Source of the DNA: Cristatella mucedo | Taxonomy: Eukaryota; Bryozoa; Phylactolaemata; Cristatellidae | Length of the DNA: 64,000 nucleotides | NCBI GenBank assembly: GCA_009760855.2 | Contig: WPIO01000019.1 | Coordinates: forward strand, 2,401,501 to 2,465,500 | Reading direction: 5' to 3' | In this document: positions 58,089 through 64,000 of the stretch, one piece after another | How the letters are laid out: every line of letters starts with the position of its first letter | Position numbering within the stretch: position 1 is the stretch's first letter | Position numbers and translations under genes: made by a program | Notes under the pieces: model-generated | Database searches by the model: none | Told to the model about the DNA's origin: nothing | The model's input: only the letters and a program-made list of their open reading frames with translations

Positions 58089-60119
58089 TGGAGTTTGCTT
58101 CTTGCTTCGCTGACCCTTGAAGGCTTCTGCTGTTGCTGCTGATTATTTGCTCATGTGTAGCCTGTGGTAGCTCGAGTGCTCGAGCAGAGCAGATTACGAT
58201 TTGGGCTCAGGTCTCGGTTTTCTTGTGACACCGAATGTCACTGTTTCCCCTTGCCACGGAGTAAGGGTAGGGATGGGCCGCCGGCCGCCCCCCACCTGCT
58301 GGATGTTATTCTGTTTTCCACTGTGCCGAGCTCCGGTTTCAACTTCACCCATCTCTAATGTGCATCCGGATCGGAACTGTCGCACCCCTCGGTGAGCTCA
58401 CCAGAGGATTAAGGACGAACATGGTCGGTTGGTGGTCTCCCATGGGTTTTTCGGGCAGCTGCTCTATCTAGGGTGTGCGTCCGTGCCTGCCTCGCAGAAG
58501 AAGTAGCCACGTGGTCGCTTGTCTTGTCTTCTTTCTCGAGTGCTCTTTGCTCTTCAGGTTCTTTGCTGCGACTAGAGTGCCTCCGACCTAGAGGTCTTGC
58601 CGGCCTCCGGCAGCAGAGTCTTAAGGTTGGCTGCTGCATTTTGCCTTTGCACTGGCAAGCCTGAATGGTGGGTCGCTCTCCTGTGTGCGCAGTGGCCAGC
58701 CTGCTGTACAAACAGGCGTGCTGCAATGCCTAGTTAATATTCCTGTGGGGCAGCCATGTCGGCCTGGCTTCTGACGGATCCAAGACCATGCCATGGCTGC
58801 CAGACTCATACAAGCCCGACTTGATTAGGCATACCGGGTGAGGGGAGCCCGACGAGCAGGAGGAGGAGGAGGAGGGCTAATCGCAGATTACCAATGCTCA
58901 CTTCTTATCCTGGCTTCTTATCCGCCCAACGGTGATGGCGGCAGCTGTCGACTTCGTTGATTGTCGTCTTCGTTGATTGTCTCCAAGTGCTGTGCCTCGC
59001 CTGGCCTGTCTGACCACTCACCGAGCCTTCTCTGACAGCGTGGCTCCCTGGTACTCTCCCTTGACTCTCTACTCGCCTGCTAGTGCTGCTATGGCTGTGC
59101 AGCAAAATGAATGGTGGCAGCAGGCAGAGATTGGTGTCGGCTGCCTAGGCAGGCTATTCGCTGGTTGTCCGAGGTGAATAGATGTCCCTTTGACGAGTCC
59201 TGCCTGCCTTTCTCTGTCTGTTTGCTGACGTGCCCGCCCGTGTGTTTCCATCTACCTGCTCTGTTCTAGATCTCTTGGTCACGCTTCCCTTGCTGTAACT
59301 TTTTTCTACTTGTCTCGAACAACCTATAGAGCATTAGTGAGTGATCGACTGTTTGGCCTCATGACAATCCTTTTTGCAAGCCGTCAACAGTAGCCATACA
59401 ATGTGAGCTCCCACACCCCTTTCTCTGTAATGCAGCAAGCAATGCCCGGTGCATGGGCAGGCAGGCTCACTCCCTTACTTTCGAATTGCCGAATAAGTCG
59501 ACTCGTCGCATTTGCTTACTGGTGGACTGCGTGCGACTCGTCCACGATAGTTCGGTTGTTCATAGTTGTCGTCGTTGTCGTAGTTCGGTTGCCTACTGAA
59601 GTGCTATTCTAATCTCCGCGGGTTTCACCGGCGATTGCATGGATGTGGCCAGGATTAGCCAATAAGGGGGCCAGAACTCTCGGACATTGTTTCTGCAGAC
59701 AGCTACTCACTCGAGGAAGAATGGGAGAGGGAGGTGGCCCAGCCTTCCACCACAGGCCCTCTTCAGGTCGGCCAACGAGTGGCTAGGGCTTGCTGGCCTC
59801 CTACTCTCCTTCCCTTCCTTCTTACTTGTAGGAAGTTGGGTGGCTGGTGGCAGCCGGAGTTTGCTGACTTACTGGGACTTCTGGCTTGCTTGCAGGGGGT
59901 CTAGTGCTGCATCACAATAGCTATTCGGTGGCCCGTAGGTCTCATTTTGTCTGAGCGGTTCCTCGCTGCTCGTCTAGCCGATCGCCGGTGAAACGTGAGC
60001 ACTCCACGTTGAGCCGTTGACATTTTGCTCCCTGGCATGGCCGACAGCAGCTGCTGGCCGCGGTCTATAGTGAGTGGCTCAGGTCGGTCGATCGTGTGAA
60101 CTGATTGAACGTTGAAGGT

Positions 60120-60285
60120 TAGCTGGCTTAACAGCCCCTTTTGTATAGCAGCAGGAGAGTCTTAGCTGCAATCCCCCCCCACTTGCAGTAGCCAGCAATT
60201 AATCGCTCGATGAAGGACTCGAACCCACGACCTGAGTCTGGAGGAGCAAGCACCTTACCTCCGGGGCTAAGACCCAGGGGCGGCC
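60120..60285 (-). mobile_element. SINE A, near full length
   Basis: Minus strand: GGTAAGGTGCTTGCTCCTCC A-box region, GGTCGTGGGTTCGAGTCC B-box, TGCTGCTATACAAAAGG and a terminal GGCTG/TTAA/GCC hairpin. A C run (60173-60180 plus strand) sits in the body. Confidence 0.8.
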
Positions 60286-61237
60286 GGCCGTGGGCCGACC
60301 AGGCTGTACATAAGAGTCGCCTAGCGGCAAAAGCAGATGGAAACAGGAAGCAGCAGCAGCGCAGTATAACAGTGTAACAGTCTGAGGAAGGACTGCTGCC
60401 ATGCGAAGGTGGCAAACATGGGTCAAGGCGAACAGCTTGCCAACGGCTTGCAGGCTGGTCGCCAAGGGCAGCCTAGGTAGGCGAGGCAGCCTGCACTCTC
60501 CATCCATCCCGGGTGTTGTGGGGTAAAAGGGCTAAACATATACCTCCGTGGCTCTGACTGGGGCTAATGCAAAAAAAACTAGAATACCTGACTGGCACCT
60601 TTCCTTTGCCGGTATTGCATTGGCTGTCACGGAATGAATTATGGCTGCCCATATTAAGCTCACCACTACCAGGCAGCTAGCCTTTGCGGCCGATGCTGTG
60701 CTGTGGCCCCCCTCCCTTTACCAGCGTGGCTGTTACTTCGGCTGCGATCTCAGTGAGCTGCACCTGCTCCTAGCTTTTACGGCTTGTGGCTTGGAGTGAG
60801 CCCCCCTCCCCTACGGTGCTGCTCCTCGCGCTGCTGCTCCTCGTGTTTTCGGAGGAGCAGCTCGAGGAGCAGCAGGATGAGCCAGCTGTGCGCTGCCCTG
60901 CCGTGATGGGAATGCATGCTCGCATAGCCTCAATTCCAGCTGCTTTAATGTTTGGATGGAACACAGCAACAATAATGAGGCAGGGAGCAGCAAAGAACAC
61001 AAAACGCCTTGTACAAACTTGAAGTCGGATGTCTGGAAACAAAGTGTATGCAAGGCAGCTACTGAACAATGACCAGTGGAGTCTCTGTAGTGACTGCCCA
61101 GCCAGCCTCCGTGACGCCACTCAACCAGGATGCTTTGGCACAACAGCTTAATAACATGAGGCACTGCCTGTCTTCGATGCAGGATCGCCTGTGAACAGTC
61201 GGTCAAGGCTAAGCTGGTTTTGCCCAAACACATGCTG
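60286..61237. other. CASKIN intron 2, no element recognised
   Basis: A GC-rich hairpin-forming CTGCTCCTCG/CGAGGAGCAG cluster occurs at about 60819-60880. No exon was recognised. Confidence 0.5.
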
Positions 61238-61299
<62 letters not shown>

Positions 61300-61517
61300 T
61301 CACTAACACCCCCCCCCACACACACACTCACTAACACACACACACACTTGCACACTCACTAACACACACGCACACACACACTCACTAACACACACACACA
61401 CACACTTGTACACTCACTAACACACACACTCACTAACACATACACACTCACTAACACACACACACACACACACACATACACACACTCACTAACACCCCCC
61501 CCCACACACACACTCAC

Positions 61518-61573
<56 letters not shown>

Positions 61574-61810
61574 ACACTCACTAACACCCCCCACACACAC
61601 ACACTCACTAACACACACACACACACTCACTAACACACACACACATACACACACACACACTCACTAACACACACACACTCACTAACACACACACACTCAC
61701 TAACACACACACCGCACCCGCACATACTCACTAACACAATTACACAAGCACATACCAACATGCACATACACACAATCACTCACACACACAATCACACACA
61801 CACACATATG
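61238..61810. repeat. Compound CA array with higher-order CACTCACTAACAC units
   Basis: CA runs are punctuated by ACACTCACTAACAC and by C tracts. A longer block (ATACACACACTCACTAACAC followed by 6-9 C) recurs at about 61288, 61477 and 61568, so larger units have also been copied. Confidence 0.9.
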
Positions 61811-61974
61811 CAATATCAAGAAAGAGTCTCTAATCTGACATTTTGAAATTGCAGTCTTAATTTGCTGTTGGTACTGAGCAAGTGCACACAGTGGTGGGGC
61901 TACCAAGGATTTAGCATGGGGGTGTAGACCTTGACTGTCAATCATAGAAGCCCTGCAGAGGCATACAAACAATG

Positions 61975-62745
61975 ATAATATTAATAATACAACATTTAAA
62001 TAGAACCCTCATGGAACTATATCTCTTTCTAAGGACTTTTGTAAGAGCTGTAAATAAAGCATGTCAATCGGTTAGTGATGACGTGCACCACTGGTGGAGC
62101 CAGGGGGTAGGCAGCGGGCATTGCCCCCCCCCCCTTTGAGTAGGAGGGATCATCCACCTGGGCCGTCCCCTATACCTACACTCCAACCATCACCGACGAA
62201 GAGATTATGTCCAACTTTCACTCGACGAGCTGCCTCCGAGAATGTGTCGAATAAACACTATGATTGTGCGCTATGATTTTTGATTAGTTGCGGGTCTTGC
62301 CCCTACGTAAGAATCTCCCCCTACCCACCTGGAAATCCTGGCTCCGGGTCTGACGTACACAGTGTCAGCACTCACGTGCACTTCACACAGAGAACAATGC
62401 ACAAGGAATGAGCCAATGCTCTGAAGAACAGTTGGGGTTTTAGCTTCTTTTCAAATCTTGTCAAGTCAGGTGATATCATGACGTCACTCGAGAGTAGGTA
62501 TAGGTCTTTGACAACAATCAAACTTAAGGCACAGTCTCCGAAGGATCTGAGTTTGGTTAGAGGCACTGCTGAACTACTTCAATCAGAAGAGTGGGTGGTA
62601 TTATATGAAGCCTGATTAGGAAGTATTTCAGATATATATTTGGAGCAAATGAAGAAAGAAAGTATCTAAAAGTAGAACAGAACCTTGAAGTCGATATGCA
62701 GATGGGGAACCACTGCAGGCCGGAAATAAGAGGTGTAATGTTGCA
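61975..62745 (-). mobile_element. LINE A copy, minus strand, split by a MITE
   Basis: A tail with ATT-like end (61975-62060) is followed by 3' UTR sequence, a 265-bp insertion (62087-62351), then C-terminal coding remnants (minus-strand SPDLTRFEKKLK and DFKVL-like). It is moderately diverged. Confidence 0.75.
62087..62351. mobile_element. hAT-like MITE, copy 2, inserted in LINE A
   Basis: The ends read CACTGGTGGAGCCAGG and, inverted, CAGACCCGGAGCCAGG. The flanks GACGTGCA and GACGTACA look like an 8-bp target duplication with one change. Uninterrupted LINE A copies have a single GACGTGCACAGGGTCAGC at this point. TIR type and 8-bp duplication fit hAT; no transposase is present. Confidence 0.65.
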
Positions 62746-62754
62746 GGTGTGAGG

Positions 62755-63303
62755 TTTACCTGCACTGGCTCCCAGTCAAGCAACGCATCGTCTTCACGGT
62801 TCTACCACTCACTTTTAGGTCTCTTCATTCTTTGGCTTCAGCCTACCTATTAGATCTACTCCCCCGACCATGCTAAGCGTCGTACCAATCAATTCACTTT
62901 TCGGAATCTAATCGTTTACTTATCTCGTATGAATCTCAAATCCTTTGGAGCCGTGCCTTTAGTTCTTAGACTCCCAAAGCCTGGACATCAGTCCCGACTT
63001 GCATTACACCATCCCCTGACTTGACCACATTTAAAAAGAAACAACGAACACATCCATTTATCACAGTATTTAGTGGGTCCATGTATTTTTTCTTTACATG
63101 CTCATGCCTGCTGACACTGTGCATGCTGCCACTAACCATATTTGCATGCTGACCCTGTTCATGTCACCCCTAAGCATGTTATGCTTGTTGTCATTGAGCA
63201 TGCTACCACTAACCATTCGCTCGTGCTTCCTTTGCTGCTAATCTAAAGTGCCTAGAAAGAGATTAAGTTCTCCGAGGGTACTATATCAAATGAACTATTA
63301 TTA

Positions 63304-63337
<34 letters not shown>
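62755..63337 (+). mobile_element. LINE A copy, plus strand, 5'-truncated
   Basis: It starts [12 protein letters not shown]-like and runs through the 3' UTR to AAGTGCCTAGAAAGAGATTA, GTTCTCCGAGGGTAC and a long (ATT)n. It lies head-to-head with the minus-strand copy at 61975-62745. Confidence 0.85.
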
Positions 63338-63892
63338 GACAGAAAAGTCTAGCTGCCGAGTGGTGCAAAAAATGTTAGCCTCTTATTACACAGACAGGAT
63401 ATTGACCGATGTGCTGCTTGGCATGCCTCGTCGAATCGGGCCAAGTGAGCCATTTTGTACTATTACCTCTTCCGGTTAGACAGACATTTCGGCCCCTAGC
63501 CTTTTTAGCCGAAAATGCATTGGCTCTGGACTTTCAGGCCTTAGACGTTTCTGCCCTGCATGTTCTTTCGGCCCCAGCCAAATCTCCAACAGCAGAATGT
63601 TAAGTTTTTCTGATATATTACCAACTCTTGCTATCAATGGCTACCACAATTTATACGATTTCTAAATAAATAAATAAATATACATATATATGTATATACC
63701 ATACATAGTGAAAATGCAAATAACTTCTGCTTATGAAGGGCTCACAACACCTAATTATTTAATGCACGAATCGTGAATAAACTCTGCTGCACTAAGCATA
63801 ATCTTGGGCCGATTAGAACCGGTTGATGTTTCCTTATGTTATAAAAACAATAGCAAATATGTAGATACACAAATAAATAAAAGAAATGTAAG
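63338..63892. other. No recognisable gene
   Basis: It contains an (AAAT)n / TA patch at 63665-63700. No exon or element was recognised. Confidence 0.5.
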
Positions 63893-64000
63893 CTGATTTA
63901 GCAGTCTCATTTTATATAGCAGAAGAAGAGCCGTCACGGCTATCACCATTGCTTGCAGTAGTCAATAAAGGGTCGACCACTGCAGGATTCGAACCCACGA
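63893..64000 (-). mobile_element. SINE A, cut by the window end
   Basis: The minus strand has the B-box TCGTGGGTTCGAATCCTGCA, the CTTTATTGACTACTGCAAGC body and the TATATAAAATGAGACTGCTA terminus. The A-box half lies beyond 64000. Confidence 0.8.

Overview
The window is animal nuclear DNA. It has spliced genes with GT-AG introns of 0.1 to over 10 kb, no operons, a dense load of LINEs and tRNA-derived SINEs, and very many simple repeats. I cannot place the species from sequence alone. The L2/CR1-type LINEs with (ATT)n tails, the CpG-rich promoter blocks and the modest gene density fit an invertebrate or basal-deuterostome genome better than an insect or nematode. This placement is inference.

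Two host genes can be read. (1) A complete seven-exon CCDC137 homologue lies on the minus strand at 15377-3164. The exons join in phase into a 316-residue protein that keeps the family's conserved blocks. Its upstream side holds two identical ETS-like motifs. (2) The first two coding exons of a CASKIN-family ankyrin scaffold gene lie on the plus strand at 52058-52151 and 53839-53890, behind a CpG-rich block at 51080-52057. The ankyrin exons expected next were not found before the window ends, so the next intron is probably over 10 kb.

By region: 1-3.2 kb is flank downstream of CCDC137. 3.2-15.4 kb is CCDC137, with LINE, SINE and microsatellite insertions in its introns. 15.5-25.5 kb is a cluster of LINE A copies and detached tails. 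25.5-35.4 kb alternates GC/CpG-rich blocks without a readable gene, a 173-bp inverted repeat pair and a LINE A copy. 35.4-38.0 kb is the longest LINE A copy (EN end plus RT). 38-42 kb holds a duplicated segment, an E-box tandem array and TA/GA arrays. 42.3-47.6 kb is a head-to-head inverted pair of LINE B copies, one interrupted by a LINE A insertion. 47.6-51 kb holds a LINE A copy and unexplained sequence with short coding-like patches. 51-64 kb is the CASKIN promoter, two exons and a repeat-rich intron.

The most interesting pattern is the transposon ecology. LINE A (L2-like) and a tRNA-headed SINE (SINE B) share one 3' tail that can fold into a nested hairpin, and at least one copy shows a compensatory change in it. 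Detached copies of this tail occur at about 18 places. In at least two of them a GA microsatellite has grown exactly inside the tail's purine motif. A second SINE family (SINE A) ends in a different small hairpin whose bases covary between copies. Two insertions (LINE A into LINE B, and a hAT-like MITE into LINE A) can be dated relative to their hosts because uninterrupted paralogues in the same window serve as empty sites.
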